A stretch of 53,477 nt of DNA from Prolixibacteraceae bacterium (GTDB taxonomy: Bacteria; Bacteroidota; Bacteroidia; Bacteroidales; Prolixibacteraceae): positions 1 through 53,477 of the forward strand of contig JAQIBQ010000311.1 in assembly GCA_027859005.1 (NCBI GenBank), written 5' to 3'. The position numbers and the translations under genes were made by a program. Shown one piece after another: positions 42,821 to 52,883 of this stretch (position 1 is the stretch's first letter; every line of letters starts with the position of its first letter). The notes under the pieces are model-generated. The model was not told the DNA's origin, searched no databases, and was given only the letters and a program-made list of their open reading frames with translations.

Positions 42821-44461
42821 TTATTCAACTCTGAACCAATCAAAATCTGCGTATCCTGAATCATTTGTGTTTGCTGCTTTTTGTGCAAATATTCCAACTT
42901 TGGCTCCAATCCATCGTCCAGCACTTGCTGTGAATTTAGTTCCTATCGCTGTATAAGTGATTCCATCTTCGCTAAATGCGAATTGACATAAACCACCTTT
43001 TCTAACTGCAACTTTTAGAAAACAGGTGTTTGGATTTATTTCAATCTTATTGATTTTTTTTTCTTTGTTTCCTTTTGACGCTTCGTAGCAAGTATTGAAA
43101 GAGATCCACGTTTTTCCCTCTAGTTGTTCAATAGCAATGTAGGCATAATCTTCACCCATAATTAGTAATCCTGCTTTATCTCCTTCCTGCTTTGGAAACA
43201 AGGTGAGCTTTGTGATAGCTGAAAATTTTTCTTTCGGGAATTTCTGAAGTAGCAAATTCGGGACGTCCCATAAGTTGGTCCATTCATCGTTAAACAGAAC
43301 GGTATTCAATCGGAGGTATCCTAATTCCGATGTAAAATACCATTCGGGTTTAGGGCTTGCATGCCATTGCCATTGTAAGCCTAATTTATTTGAATTGAAT
43401 TCGTCGGAAGTAGTGATTTGCTGATGAGTTTGAACTGATGCTGTTTTCGGTTTATTATAGGAATGAACTGGCTCTCCAATTCCATCGTTATTTACATCAA
43501 TTCCAATTTGAGGCCAGTTATTTTTCCATTGCATGGGTTGCAAATGCACAATTCTACCGTAAGCATCTTTATCCTGAAAATGAATAAACCACGATTCACC
43601 TGAATCTAATTCAACATAGCCGCCTTGATGGGGACCGTTAATATTTGTATTGCCTTGATGAAGTACAACTTTTTCTTCATAAGGGCCATAAATATTTTTG
43701 CTTCGTAATACGGTTTGCCAACCTGGTTTTACGCCTCCAGCTGGCGCAAAAATGTAGTAATAATCGTTTCGTTTATACAACTTGGGTCCTTCAATGGTTG
43801 GATGATTTTCATGACCATCGAAAACTAAGCTTGCCTGAGGATTTATGCTTAATCCATCGGGACTCATTTCGTTGATTACTAAAATGCTTTTGATTCCTGC
43901 CCTGCTTCCTGCAAAGGCATGTACCAGATATGCTTTACCATTTTCATCCCATAATGGACACGGGTCTATCCAGCCTTTGGCTTCGTGTACCAAGTGAGGT
44001 TTACTCCAAGGTCCTTTAGCTTTTTTAGCCTTTACCATGAAAATGCCTAAGTCGGGGTCACCCCAATAAATATAGAATTCATTATTGTGGTATCGAATAG
44101 CAGGTGCCCATACTCCATTTCCATGTTGAGGCCGCTCGAACATCTCATTGTACAATTCGGGTAGGGCATAGGTGATAATCTCCCAGTTAACGAGGTCGGT
44201 AGAATGAAGTATTGGTAAACCTGGAACACAATTGAAACTTGAAGCGGTTAGGTAGAAATCGTTCCCAACTTTGCAGACGTCAGGATCGGAATAATCGGCA
44301 TGAAGTATTGGGTTGGTGTAGGTTTCATTGTCGTTATCGGCATTCCAAACCCCATTGTTCCTGTTTTGAGAATAGCTTATGTTTGCCAATGAAAGTAGAA
44401 CAAGAACCATAGTTGCTAAATGGTAAATAGTTTTAGCTTTATTTGATTTCTTTTTAGCCAT
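42821..44461 (-). CDS. Glycoside hydrolase family 43 (arabinosidase/xylosidase type)
   Basis: 546 residues with a signal peptide (helix 13-28, cleavage near NISYSQ). A five-bladed propeller GH43 domain spans about 45-330. It has the catalytic base in HADYSDPDV (D59), pKa-modulating Asp in KGWIDPCPLWDE and general acid Glu in HPTIEGPKLY. A C-terminal beta-sandwich (about 350-546) is the accessory domain usual for beta-xylosidase-like members, ending YADFDWFRVE. It likely removes arabinose, xylose or galactose from pectin side chains. It lies 42 bases after the CE12 gene in the same orientation. The exact linkage cannot be inferred from sequence alone. Confidence 0.92.
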   Translation of the reverse strand: MAKKKSNKAKTIYHLATMVLVLLSLANISYSQNRNNGVWNADNDNETYTNPILHADYSDPDVCKVGNDFYLTASSFNCVPGLPILHSTDLVNWEIITYALPELYNEMFERPQHGNGVWAPAIRYHNNEFYIYWGDPDLGIFMVKAKKAKGPWSKPHLVHEAKGWIDPCPLWDENGKAYLVHAFAGSRAGIKSILVINEMSPDGLSINPQASLVFDGHENHPTIEGPKLYKRNDYYYIFAPAGGVKPGWQTVLRSKNIYGPYEEKVVLHQGNTNINGPHQGGYVELDSGESWFIHFQDKDAYGRIVHLQPMQWKNNWPQIGIDVNNDGIGEPVHSYNKPKTASVQTHQQITTSDEFNSNKLGLQWQWHASPKPEWYFTSELGYLRLNTVLFNDEWTNLWDVPNLLLQKFPKEKFSAITKLTLFPKQEGDKAGLLIMGEDYAYIAIEQLEGKTWISFNTCYEASKGNKEKKINKIEINPNTCFLKVAVRKGGLCQFAFSEDGITYTAIGTKFTASAGRWIGAKVGIFAQKAANTNDSGYADFDWFRVE

Positions 44462-44490
44462 AATCTTGCAAATTACGTAGAGCTCAAAGT

Positions 44491-44510
44491 CCCCTAGAAG
44501 GGATCAGGGG
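44491..44510. repeat. Small palindrome containing the CE12 stop codon
   Basis: CCCCT-agaagggatc-AGGGG forms a 5-base-pair GC-rich stem. The stop codon of the CE12 gene (44504-44506, minus strand) lies inside it. There is no T run, so it is not an intrinsic terminator; it resembles other short CCCCT/AGGGG repeats that recur between genes in this phylum (from memory). Confidence 0.45.
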
Positions 44511-45265
44511 TTCTTGTTTTTTAAATACATTGCGAACTCAAGTTCTTGTTTTTTAACCTCATCAACAAAAAGCCCTGCAATAGCAATTGCTCCTTGCTCT
44601 GAAAAATGGGTGTTGTCTATTTTTCCTTCAGGGTATTTTTCATAAATACCAGCTGGAATTTGCAGGAATAACGGCAACGATTCTTTTTCACCTAAGTCTG
44701 ACACTAAGTCCCAACTCTTTTTATGCATATCAATAAAAGGAATGTTCATTTCCGATGCAATTTCTTCAACAATTTTTGGATATTCTCCATGTGTTTCAAC
44801 CAATACGCCATCTTTAAATTTACGGCGAATGACTGGTGTACATAAAATAGGCTTTGCCCCTTTGTTCTGGGTGTCTTTTACAAATTTAGTAAGGTTGTAT
44901 CGGTATTCAACGGGTGTTGCATAGCGCTCGGTTTTAGAGATGCTTCCGTCGTTATGGCCAAATTGGATTACAACAAAATCTCCTTTTTTTAACTTGCTTT
45001 GTACCGAGTCCCAGCGAGCTTCGTATAAAAAAGATCGAGTACTACGTCCGTTACGCGAATGGTTGTCAATTACAAAACTTGTATCGAAGAAAGTGGGAAG
45101 CAATTGTCCCCATCCTCTTTCAGGGTAGTCTAAGTCAGGCTTATTGGCCATGGTTGAATCGCCAATCAAAAACATAACAGGTTGAGATTTTTGACAGGAA
45201 AAGGCAGTTACTGAAATCAGTATCAATAGCCAGGCTTTGATATTATTCTTTGCTTGTGAATTCAT
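44504..45265 (-). CDS. Rhamnogalacturonan acetylesterase-like SGNH hydrolase, family CE12
   Basis: 253 residues with a lipoprotein signal (VTAFSC, lipidated Cys about residue 24). SGNH/GDSL blocks are visible: GDSTMANKP with nucleophile S37, block II in NHSRNGRSTRSF, block III in QFGHNDGS, and the Asp/His pair in DNTHFSEQGA near the end. This layout is that of rhamnogalacturonan acetylesterases (RgaE/YesT type), which deacetylate rhamnogalacturonan I so that lyases can act. It fits its place between GH43 and PL1 in the pectin cluster. The lipid anchor suggests the cell envelope, probably the outer membrane. Confidence 0.92.
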   Translation of the reverse strand: MNSQAKNNIKAWLLILISVTAFSCQKSQPVMFLIGDSTMANKPDLDYPERGWGQLLPTFFDTSFVIDNHSRNGRSTRSFLYEARWDSVQSKLKKGDFVVIQFGHNDGSISKTERYATPVEYRYNLTKFVKDTQNKGAKPILCTPVIRRKFKDGVLVETHGEYPKIVEEIASEMNIPFIDMHKKSWDLVSDLGEKESLPLFLQIPAGIYEKYPEGKIDNTHFSEQGAIAIAGLFVDEVKKQELEFAMYLKNKNP

Positions 45266-45333
45266 TTGTATATAGTTGTCTGTTTATTCTGATCACTAAG
45301 TTAATAACTGAAATATTTATATTTACAGAATTA

Positions 45334-46650
45334 CTACTTGTTGCACAAACTGTTCAGGTATACTTCAAGGTTGGTGAAATTTTTTTGAATAGTGTAGGCT
45401 GGTCCATCGCTTGATTCAGATGGATTTAGATTATGCAAGGTCTCCCAACTATCAGCCATTCCATCTTGGTCGCTATCATGTATTGTTTGTTTGCTTGATA
45501 AGTCGGGCCAATTGCCTACTTGCTCTTGAGAATTAATAATGCCAAAGTTGCCGTAGGTGAATGTTCCGTTTTTAACTTCTTGAATTATACGCAGGTCAAC
45601 TGTATCGCGATGTTGTGATACGCCTGCCTCTGAAAGTACCTTACTATAGGCTTCAGTGGCCAACTCTATTTTGTAATCACTTATTTGAAAGGGGTATTCT
45701 GTCAGAAATACTGGAGTTTTGTCGTCTTTCTGTTTTATTGACAAATGATTATTCTTTGTAAGCGCTTGCTTTCCTTCAATAATATTGTTCTGAAAATAGT
45801 AAGCACTAAATGGTTCGTAAGGTTCAAGTATTGCACGGCTCGATTTTTTTCCTGTTGCTGGCCCTGCTTTGAAATAATTTTGGCTTAAAGCATAGGTGCC
45901 ACCTTCGCCACCGTAAACGCATTTCATTTCCCAATTATAAACGACATTATTTATGATCTCAGCTTTTTCTAATTCCGGTTGTTTGTGATATCTGCTTCCT
46001 TGTAGTCGAGGATTGCGGCTAATGTGATGTGCTAATAAATTATGATGGAAGGTAGCTTTTTTCCCACCCCAGATACCACCGTAACCGTGTTCGCCCTTGT
46101 GATGAGCAGAGTTGTTAAGACTTTCGGATATTATACACCATTGTAAAGTGAAGTTGGTATTGTCGTAGCACGAACAGGTTTCGTCGGTACTCCAACTCAT
46201 GCTGCAATGATCGATAATTACATTTGTACTTCGTTTTACAGTTAATGCATCGGTTTCGTCGTGTTTGATATCACCAGGCCGAAAGCGGATGTAGCGAATA
46301 ACAATGTTATCGGCTTCGATATCGAGCCCATACCCTGCAATACAAATGCCCATGCCAGGAGCCGACTGACCTGCTAACGTGAAATTTCCTTCTTCTACCT
46401 TTAAATCAGTTTCTAGAATAATTGTTCCTGCAATTGAAAAGAGAATCGTTCTTATCCCTTTAACTTCATTCAATGCATATCTCAGACTTCCTTCTCCTGA
46501 ATCGTTTATGTTGGTAACATAAACTACTTTTCCACCACGCCCTCCAGTAGTGTATTTGCCGCAGCCTTCGGCACCTGGGAAAGCTATTGGGTTAGTACTG
46601 TATGCGTTGAAGGCAAAAAAAAAGAATAAAAATAGTAGTTTAAATTTCAT
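45334..46650 (-). CDS. Pectate lyase-like protein, family PL1
   Basis: 438 residues from the ATG at 46650. A longer frame begins with TTG at 46704 but would overlap the GH105 gene and precede the real signal peptide (KFKLLFLFFFFAFNAYS). The mature protein opens PIAFPGAEGCGKYTTGGRGG, the usual start of Bacteroidota PL1 enzymes. It continues with parallel beta-helix motifs: VIIDHCSMSWSTDE, YGGIWGG, FHHNLLAHHISRNPRLQGSR (the catalytic RNPR region) and IINNVVYNW. The C-terminal DSDQDGMADSWE motif is a calcium-binding-like tail often found in these lyases. It cuts homogalacturonan by beta-elimination. It has no T9SS signal, unlike the other PL1. It starts 13 bases after the GH105 gene. Confidence 0.92.
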   Translation of the reverse strand: MKFKLLFLFFFFAFNAYSTNPIAFPGAEGCGKYTTGGRGGKVVYVTNINDSGEGSLRYALNEVKGIRTILFSIAGTIILETDLKVEEGNFTLAGQSAPGMGICIAGYGLDIEADNIVIRYIRFRPGDIKHDETDALTVKRSTNVIIDHCSMSWSTDETCSCYDNTNFTLQWCIISESLNNSAHHKGEHGYGGIWGGKKATFHHNLLAHHISRNPRLQGSRYHKQPELEKAEIINNVVYNWEMKCVYGGEGGTYALSQNYFKAGPATGKKSSRAILEPYEPFSAYYFQNNIIEGKQALTKNNHLSIKQKDDKTPVFLTEYPFQISDYKIELATEAYSKVLSEAGVSQHRDTVDLRIIQEVKNGTFTYGNFGIINSQEQVGNWPDLSSKQTIHDSDQDGMADSWETLHNLNPSESSDGPAYTIQKNFTNLEVYLNSLCNK

Positions 46651-46663
46651 ATGCAGTTTTTGT

Positions 46664-47848
46664 TTAACGATCAAGCTCAAGTGCGGCCATAATAAACGGA
46701 GCAACTCCTTTTGTGTCGTTCACTACTACTTTTTCAGTGATGTAGTAGTTATAGCTACCATCACGGTATGGATTTCCACCTAGGCCGCAACCGCCACAAA
46801 TATTCTTGAATAGCAGATTGCCGTTTTCATCGGTATCAATCAAGTTCTTTACAATAGAACTGAATTTATCATTGGCAATGGTTTTGTATTTGCTGTCGAT
46901 ATATCCTTTGTTGGCAGCTTTAGCCATGGCGTAGGTATACATGCTGGATCCAGATCCTTCTAAATAATTTCCTTCTCTGCCTCCTTGGTCAAGTACCTGA
47001 TACCACAAGCCAGTTTCGATGTCTGCTACTTTCAAAAGTGCATCAATTTCACTTTGAAGAATGTTTATCAATTGTGCTCTGTCTGCATGGTTTTCAGGTA
47101 GGAAATCTAGAATATCAACTATTGCCATAACATACCAACCTATTGCACGACTCCAAAAGTGTGGTGAGAGTCCTGTTTCTGGATCACTCCAGCGTTGTTC
47201 TCGACTTTCATCCCATGCATGATACAATAATCCTGTAGTGGGATCTTTTGTCTTTTCATAAATTAGTGTTACTTGATGTGTAACTACATCGAACCACTGG
47301 GGCTGGTTGTACTCTTTTGCGTATTGTGCTAAAAAAGGAGAGCCCATGTAAATGCCGTCGAGCCACATTTGATTTGGATAAACTTTCTTGTGCCAAAAAC
47401 CACCTGATTTTGTTTTGGGATGGCTTTCCATTTGTGTTACGAAATGTTGAATGGCTTTGTTGTATTTTTCTTCTCCAGTGCGTTTGTACAGTGTAAACAA
47501 ACTTTTAGCTGGATTAATTCTATCGATATTGTATTCTTCAATCTTGTACTTATTTACAGTTCCATCATCAGCAATGAAATAGTCGAAGTAGGTTTTCATA
47601 TAATCAGAATATTTCTGATCAACAACACCTAGTTTGTCGATAGTCATCGCCAACATTGCAACATCGTAGCTCCATTTGATGTTTTTCTGTCCGTTAAAAT
47701 AGATTAGACTATCGTATTCATTCATTACGGAATTAGCCATTTTAACCGACCATTTTAACTCTGTATTCTTAGCAGAAGTTGTTTTTGATTCTACTTTACA
47801 TCCATATGAAAAAAGTAGAAGTATAAATAGAGGTAGTATTATTCTCAT
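46664..47848 (-). CDS. Unsaturated glucuronyl/rhamnogalacturonyl hydrolase, family GH105
   Basis: 394 residues with a lipoprotein-type signal (LLLFSYGC, Cys about residue 17). The (alpha/alpha)6 barrel of GH105/GH88 is recognised from QMWLDGIYMGSPFLAQYA (catalytic Asp in the WLDG motif), HAWDESREQRWSDPETGLSPHFWSRAIGWYVMAIVD, and a late GCGLGGNPYRDGSYNYY segment. It hydrates and removes the 4,5-unsaturated uronic acid that pectate or rhamnogalacturonan lyases leave at oligosaccharide ends, so it acts after the PL1 enzymes encoded downstream. It is the first gene of the enzyme operon (46664 down to 39085), which is separated from susD by about 300 bases with two hairpins. Confidence 0.93.
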   Translation of the reverse strand: MRIILPLFILLLFSYGCKVESKTTSAKNTELKWSVKMANSVMNEYDSLIYFNGQKNIKWSYDVAMLAMTIDKLGVVDQKYSDYMKTYFDYFIADDGTVNKYKIEEYNIDRINPAKSLFTLYKRTGEEKYNKAIQHFVTQMESHPKTKSGGFWHKKVYPNQMWLDGIYMGSPFLAQYAKEYNQPQWFDVVTHQVTLIYEKTKDPTTGLLYHAWDESREQRWSDPETGLSPHFWSRAIGWYVMAIVDILDFLPENHADRAQLINILQSEIDALLKVADIETGLWYQVLDQGGREGNYLEGSGSSMYTYAMAKAANKGYIDSKYKTIANDKFSSIVKNLIDTDENGNLLFKNICGGCGLGGNPYRDGSYNYYITEKVVVNDTKGVAPFIMAALELDR

Positions 47849-47991
47849 AGTCTGTTTTTTTTATCAAATTTGAAAGTAATCAAAAATAGTATCAATTCTT
47901 TTATGCTATGGGTATCAAATTATTTATTCTTAGGTTTCATTTCGATTGATTTGTAAATATTCAAACGAACTATTTATCGTTTTCTTTTAAT

Positions 47992-48052
47992 AAAAAAAGC
48001 AAGCATTCTATCTAAAAGCATACTAATAAGTGGCTTAAGAAGAATGTTGCTT
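47992..48052 (-). terminator. Second hairpin with T run downstream of susD
   Basis: On the minus strand AAGCAA-CATTCT pairs with AGAATG-(C)-TTGCTT (12 base pairs, one bulge, about 31-base loop), then a run of T (47998-47992). It may be a second terminator or a leader structure ahead of GH105. The long loop lowers confidence. The rest of 47849-48155 is AT-rich; TATTTTTG on the minus strand at 47888-47881 could be a -7 box for GH105. Confidence 0.5.
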
Positions 48053-48100
48053 GTTTAAATTAAAAAGACTGATATTTATAGTTGCTCTTTAAACTTATCA

Positions 48101-48143
48101 AAAAGAAACAAGCCCCTTTTACCAGTATGATAGATGGGGCTTG
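48101..48143 (-). terminator. Intrinsic terminator of the susCD pair
   Basis: On the minus strand CAAGCCCC (48143-48136) and GGGGCTTG (48116-48109) form a perfect 8-base-pair stem around a 19-base loop, followed by TTTCTTTT. It begins 12 bases after the susD stop, so it should reduce transcription of the downstream enzyme genes relative to susCD. Confidence 0.82.
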
Positions 48144-48155
48144 TAATTGAAACTA

Positions 48156-49787
48156 TCAATAACCGGGATTTTGAGCAAAGTCTTTGTTTTGATTAAGGTC
48201 GATAGCAGACTGAGGAATAGGTCTCAGAATTTTTTTACCGCCATCACCATTAAAGAAACTTGCTTCTACATCTTTATTGTACATGTCGCAACGTTCTATT
48301 AAGGTTCCTGTACGTTTAAGGTCAAACCAACGGTGGTATTCACCTGCTAACTCAAGAGCACGTTCATCTAAAATAGTATTGATATTTATTGACGAAACTG
48401 AAATGTCAGTTCCTTCTTTAGCTGCACGACGTCGTACTTCGTTAAGTCGATCTAAAGCTTTACCATTATCACCTGATTTTAAATAAGCTTCTGCAGCAAT
48501 CAAGTATGTTTCACCCAAACGAGCAATAATCAAATCGCGGGTACTAACCATACCAGTAGTAGAGAAAGCTGATGTTGGATCGTCAAATTTCTTAATCGCT
48601 GGATGCATGTAATCGGTAGCTGAGTTTTTCGAAGCTTCCCATGTTTCGTATTTGTAAACAATTGTTTCGTTACGGTTACTCGGATCAGCATCTCTCCATG
48701 CTTTAATATCGGCATCGGAACTTGCCCATTTTGGGGCGTAGTAGTAATCAACTAAAGTGGCTGATAAGTCAGCTACGTTATAATAATCGTAGTAATTGTC
48801 GTATATGTTCAACATCATGGTTGCCTCTAAACGACTATCGTTTTCGGTAAACAAATCGAAGAAATACATGGTAGGACACAAATTGTATGAACGCCAAGGA
48901 GCCATGCCTGCAACATCGGAGCCACCCATGTAAGGGCCAAAATAACTTGACTGTGATTGACCCAAATTTTCAGGGTCGGTTGCAATAGAAACTGCATCGT
49001 ATTGAACTGAAAAAAGTACTTCTTCGTTTTGTTCGTTTCCTGGTGTCCATAATTCTTCAAATGAAAGATTCAACGATTGTCCGGCAATTGCTGCATCGGC
49101 ATATGAGGCTGCTTTTGAAAAATCGTCGTTTGAAGCAAATGATTCGTATCCACGTGTTAGGTGGATTTTAGCTAAGAAATGCTGAACGGCTCTTTTCGTA
49201 ATGTGACCATCAAAAGCTGCATCGTTAACCATTCCGAGTGCTTCAGTCATTTCGGGAACTAAATACGCATATATTTCTTCGGCACTATTTCTTTCAAATG
49301 AAAGAACTGGACTTGAAATGAAATCCGTTACCAACGAAACCCCACCATAAGTTTGAACTAATAAGAAATAGCTCCATGCTCTAATGGCTTTTATTTCACC
49401 TATACGAGCATCTAAATTGGCATTGTCTTCGGTTAATTCAGCATAATGCAATGCCATGTTACAGGTCTGAATTGCATTGTAGCATACGTCGTAAAGTACA
49501 CCTGCTTCAACTTCCGATGGAGTTAAAAAGCGGTATTCGCTTAGACCTACAGGTTGTGACTGACGGCCTTCGACATACATATCGGTACCCGCACAAAATA
49601 ACCAAGGAGCTCCTCCATAAATGGTTCTTAATTCAGAATAAGTTGCATTTACTAATGCATTGAAACCATCTTCGGTTGCGTAGAATGTTTCGGCATTAAT
49701 ATCCGATTTGTTTTCTTCTGTAAGGAAATCTTCACACGCAGTGAAAAGTAGCCCCAGAATTCCTATGATTAAAAATATTTTCTTCAT
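48156..49787 (-). CDS. SusD/RagB-family glycan-binding lipoprotein
   Basis: 543 residues with lipobox GLLFTAC (Cys about 18), giving a surface lipoprotein. The sequence follows SusD: EDFLTEENKSDINAETFYATEDGFNALVNATYSELR at the mature start, TPR-like helices through the middle, DERALELAGEYHRWFDLKRTGTLIE near the end and a closing IPQSAIDLNQNKDFAQNPGY. It caps the SusC transporter and binds oligosaccharides before import. It lies 21 bases after susC. The enzyme set next door points to pectin fragments as the ligand; that is inference from context. A strong terminator follows. Confidence 0.96.
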   Translation of the reverse strand: MKKIFLIIGILGLLFTACEDFLTEENKSDINAETFYATEDGFNALVNATYSELRTIYGGAPWLFCAGTDMYVEGRQSQPVGLSEYRFLTPSEVEAGVLYDVCYNAIQTCNMALHYAELTEDNANLDARIGEIKAIRAWSYFLLVQTYGGVSLVTDFISSPVLSFERNSAEEIYAYLVPEMTEALGMVNDAAFDGHITKRAVQHFLAKIHLTRGYESFASNDDFSKAASYADAAIAGQSLNLSFEELWTPGNEQNEEVLFSVQYDAVSIATDPENLGQSQSSYFGPYMGGSDVAGMAPWRSYNLCPTMYFFDLFTENDSRLEATMMLNIYDNYYDYYNVADLSATLVDYYYAPKWASSDADIKAWRDADPSNRNETIVYKYETWEASKNSATDYMHPAIKKFDDPTSAFSTTGMVSTRDLIIARLGETYLIAAEAYLKSGDNGKALDRLNEVRRRAAKEGTDISVSSININTILDERALELAGEYHRWFDLKRTGTLIERCDMYNKDVEASFFNGDGGKKILRPIPQSAIDLNQNKDFAQNPGY

Positions 49788-49808
49788 ATTATTTTCTTCG
49801 TTTTAGGT

Positions 49809-52800
49809 TTAGAATTTAAGATTTACACCAAATTGGTAGGTAATTGAACTCACTCCACCTTCAGCTAAGCTTGCACCAGCCCATTCAGGATCCCATCCTT
49901 CGTAGCTTGTAAATACAAACGGATTTATTACGTTCAAATAAATTCTGCAGCTTTTAATATTTGCTGTGCTTAACACTTTTTGGTCGAATGAATATCCAAG
50001 CGTTATGTTTTTCACTTTTGCAAATGATGCATCTTTAATGTAACCAACTTTATCGTTTCTCCAGTAAGTACCTGCATTACGAGGTTGTGGATAAGTGTTT
50101 GATACTTTTGGTCCATTTGGAGCGGTAGCAGGGTTTTGTGGTACATACCAGCTGTCGATATTCAGTTTTTGACGGCCACGGTCACGTACGTCGGCAAAGT
50201 TGGCATGGAAACCACTGTTAACCAATACGCCTTGGTTGGTAAACAGTGAAACTGCAAAGTCGAAGTTTTTGTATTCTACTTGAGTTGAAATGCTTCCTGT
50301 CCAGTCGGGCATTGGTGAACCTTGAATAATACGATCTTCTTCAGGAGTAATTCCTTTTTCACCAAAGTCTTTTACTTTTGCTTGTCCTTCGGTTTGACCA
50401 TACTCCGCAGCTTCCGTAGCTTCGTTGGCTTGCCAGATTCCATCAAACTCGTAGTTGTAAATTACATCTACTGGTTGACCAATAAACCATAGATTACCTA
50501 CGTCATCGTCAGTTCCACCATAAATTTCAACAATTTTGTTATTGTTTTTTGCAAAAGTAACATTCGCATTCCATTTCAGATCTTTCTTATCAATGATAAC
50601 GCCTGTTAAAGCAAGTTCAATACCTTTATTGCTAACAGAACCCACATTAGCCGTTAAGCTACTCCAGCCTGCTTCTAAAGGTAGTTTTTGGGTCATTAAT
50701 AATTCTTTCGAAAGTTTGTCATAAACATCAACAGAACCCGATAAACGGTTGTTGAATAAACCAAAGTCTAAACCAATGTTCATTTCACGAGTGCGTTCCC
50801 AAGTGAGTAGGTCGTTAGCCACTTGGCTAAAAGTGAATCCGTTAGACAAAGCTCCAAAATAATCGTAGAATGCTAAGTTGTTTGCAAATTTTTGTGTTTG
50901 GTAAGGATCGATTGCATTGTTTCCGGTGTAACCAAAACTTACTCGCGCTTTCAAGTTTGAAATAGTTTCCATGTCTTCCATGAAATCTTCTTCAGTAACT
51001 CTCCATGCAACGGCTCCCGATGGGAAAGCATTCCATTTGTTGCCTTCTGATAGTTTTGATGATCCATCCCAACGATTTGAAACGGTCAATAAATATTTAT
51101 CTTGGAATGAATAATTGGCACGTAGAACATACGATAACATGGTTTGTTTCGAATAAGTTGAACCAACACTATTAACAGTACCTGCTGAACCCACATTGTA
51201 GATTCCTGAATCGAAAGGTAAATTCTTTACACTAATTGACGATGATTCATTTTTATTTGAATACACACTGTACAAAGCCATGGCATTAAGGTTGTGATCA
51301 CCAAAACTTTTATCAAAATTAATTTGATTGTCCCAAGTATAGTTCATGCTTGAAGAATTCTTCAATTTTGCAAGAGGTTGATTATCATTTGAAGAACCTT
51401 CGTTGGTCAAAACACCCCATGTTTGTCCGTTATTTGTATTGAAAACGCCATATGATAAGGTTGTTTTCATAGAAATATACTCAACAGGTTTATATTCAAG
51501 AAACGTATTGCCTACAACATTGTATGTTTTTGTTGCATCACTAGAATTTGCAATTTGAAGTAATGGATTATAAGTACTTGTTTTATTTATTACTTGTGTT
51601 CCGTCAGCTAATTTGAATTTACCAGGCTGAGCATATAATTCACCAAATTCGTCGTAAGGAGAAAGAAGTGGATTTAAGCGAAAAGCCTCTTGCATTGCAA
51701 TGCTACTTCCATCTTCTTGTTCAATCATTGAAAAGTTAATGTTAGTACCTGCCGATAATTTCTCTGTAATTTGTTGGTTGATACTCGCTTTCACTGAGTA
51801 TTTATCAATTGATTCTTGGTCAATTAAGCCTTCTTCGCTTTGGTAACCAATACCAAAAACATAAGAAGTATTTGCGCTAGAACCTGATACATTGATATAA
51901 TGGTTTTGTTGAGTACCATCTTTAAGTACCAAATCATACCAGTCGTAATATTCACCATTGGCAGCACGTTCGAAAAGTAAGTCGTTTGAACCTTTGCCAC
52001 TTAAACCTGAATCATAAGCTGTCATCCAATCGGCTTCAGTATCGCCTGATGTGGTTGCAACATAGGCATCCTGATGGTAATCCCACCATTTGTCGCCACT
52101 CATCATTTTTGGTAAACGAGCCGCTGTTTTAATGCCATAATATCCATCGTATGAAACTGATGTGCCACCTTTGGCATCTGAACCACTCTTGGTAGTAACT
52201 ATTACAACACCATTTGTTCCGCGTGAACCATAAATGGCTGTTGATGAAGCATCTTTTAAAATGTCGATGCGCGAAATGTCTTGTGGGTTAAGAAAGTCAA
52301 TATTGTTAGTTGGAACACCATCAACAACGAACAGGGGTGATTTCTTATCACTATTCAAGGTATTTACACCTCTGATATTGATGTCAAAACCGCCACCAAT
52401 TCTTCCATTATTCGATGTAATTTGAACACCAGCCATTTGTCCTTGCATGGCTTCTAATGCAGATGTTGAACCTCTTTCAACAAGAGCATCGGAGCCTAAA
52501 CTTCCAACAGAACCAGTTATGTCCCGCTTTTTAATTGTACCGTATCCAATTGCAACTACTTCATCGAGTTGAAGTAAATCTTCCTTCAATTGCACATTGA
52601 TAGTTGATTGGTTGCCAGCAACTATTTCTTGACTGGTAAAGCCCATGAATGAATAAACCAGTACGGTTTTGTTGCTGATATTAGCACTAATAGTGTATGT
52701 ACCATCAATTTGAGATACAGTACCTGTTGTTGTTCCTTTAACTACAATATTAACACCCGGTAACTGTTCGCCTTCGGTACTTGTAATTTTTCCTGTTATT

Positions 52801-52883
52801 TGCCTGTCCTGTTGGGCAGAAACAAACAGATTGGTTAAAACCAAAATGCTTGCCAGGAGTAACTTGTAAATGTTTCTTTTCAT
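49809..52883 (-). CDS. SusC/RagA-family TonB-dependent outer-membrane transporter
   Basis: 1024 residues with a signal peptide (about 1-23). Next come an N-terminal carboxypeptidase-like domain (about 25-110, ITGKITSTEGEQLPGVNIVVKGTTTGT), the SusC signature and plug (DEVVAIGYGTIKKRDITGSV, then VDGVPTNNIDFLNPQDISRIDILKDASSTAIYGSRGTNGVVIVTTK), and a 22-strand-type barrel ending TYQFGVNLKF. It imports oligosaccharides bound by SusD using TonB energy. It is the first gene of the susCD pair, and its 302-base upstream region (52884-53185) is shared with the divergent hybrid regulator. No -7 box was found for susC itself, as expected if it depends on an activator. Confidence 0.97.
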   Translation of the reverse strand: MKRNIYKLLLASILVLTNLFVSAQQDRQITGKITSTEGEQLPGVNIVVKGTTTGTVSQIDGTYTISANISNKTVLVYSFMGFTSQEIVAGNQSTINVQLKEDLLQLDEVVAIGYGTIKKRDITGSVGSLGSDALVERGSTSALEAMQGQMAGVQITSNNGRIGGGFDINIRGVNTLNSDKKSPLFVVDGVPTNNIDFLNPQDISRIDILKDASSTAIYGSRGTNGVVIVTTKSGSDAKGGTSVSYDGYYGIKTAARLPKMMSGDKWWDYHQDAYVATTSGDTEADWMTAYDSGLSGKGSNDLLFERAANGEYYDWYDLVLKDGTQQNHYINVSGSSANTSYVFGIGYQSEEGLIDQESIDKYSVKASINQQITEKLSAGTNINFSMIEQEDGSSIAMQEAFRLNPLLSPYDEFGELYAQPGKFKLADGTQVINKTSTYNPLLQIANSSDATKTYNVVGNTFLEYKPVEYISMKTTLSYGVFNTNNGQTWGVLTNEGSSNDNQPLAKLKNSSSMNYTWDNQINFDKSFGDHNLNAMALYSVYSNKNESSSISVKNLPFDSGIYNVGSAGTVNSVGSTYSKQTMLSYVLRANYSFQDKYLLTVSNRWDGSSKLSEGNKWNAFPSGAVAWRVTEEDFMEDMETISNLKARVSFGYTGNNAIDPYQTQKFANNLAFYDYFGALSNGFTFSQVANDLLTWERTREMNIGLDFGLFNNRLSGSVDVYDKLSKELLMTQKLPLEAGWSSLTANVGSVSNKGIELALTGVIIDKKDLKWNANVTFAKNNNKIVEIYGGTDDDVGNLWFIGQPVDVIYNYEFDGIWQANEATEAAEYGQTEGQAKVKDFGEKGITPEEDRIIQGSPMPDWTGSISTQVEYKNFDFAVSLFTNQGVLVNSGFHANFADVRDRGRQKLNIDSWYVPQNPATAPNGPKVSNTYPQPRNAGTYWRNDKVGYIKDASFAKVKNITLGYSFDQKVLSTANIKSCRIYLNVINPFVFTSYEGWDPEWAGASLAEGGVSSITYQFGVNLKF

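Noticed and set aside
46651-46704. Upstream TTG start for the second PL1 lyase
   Set aside because: It overlaps the GH105 coding region and precedes a complete signal peptide that begins at 46650.
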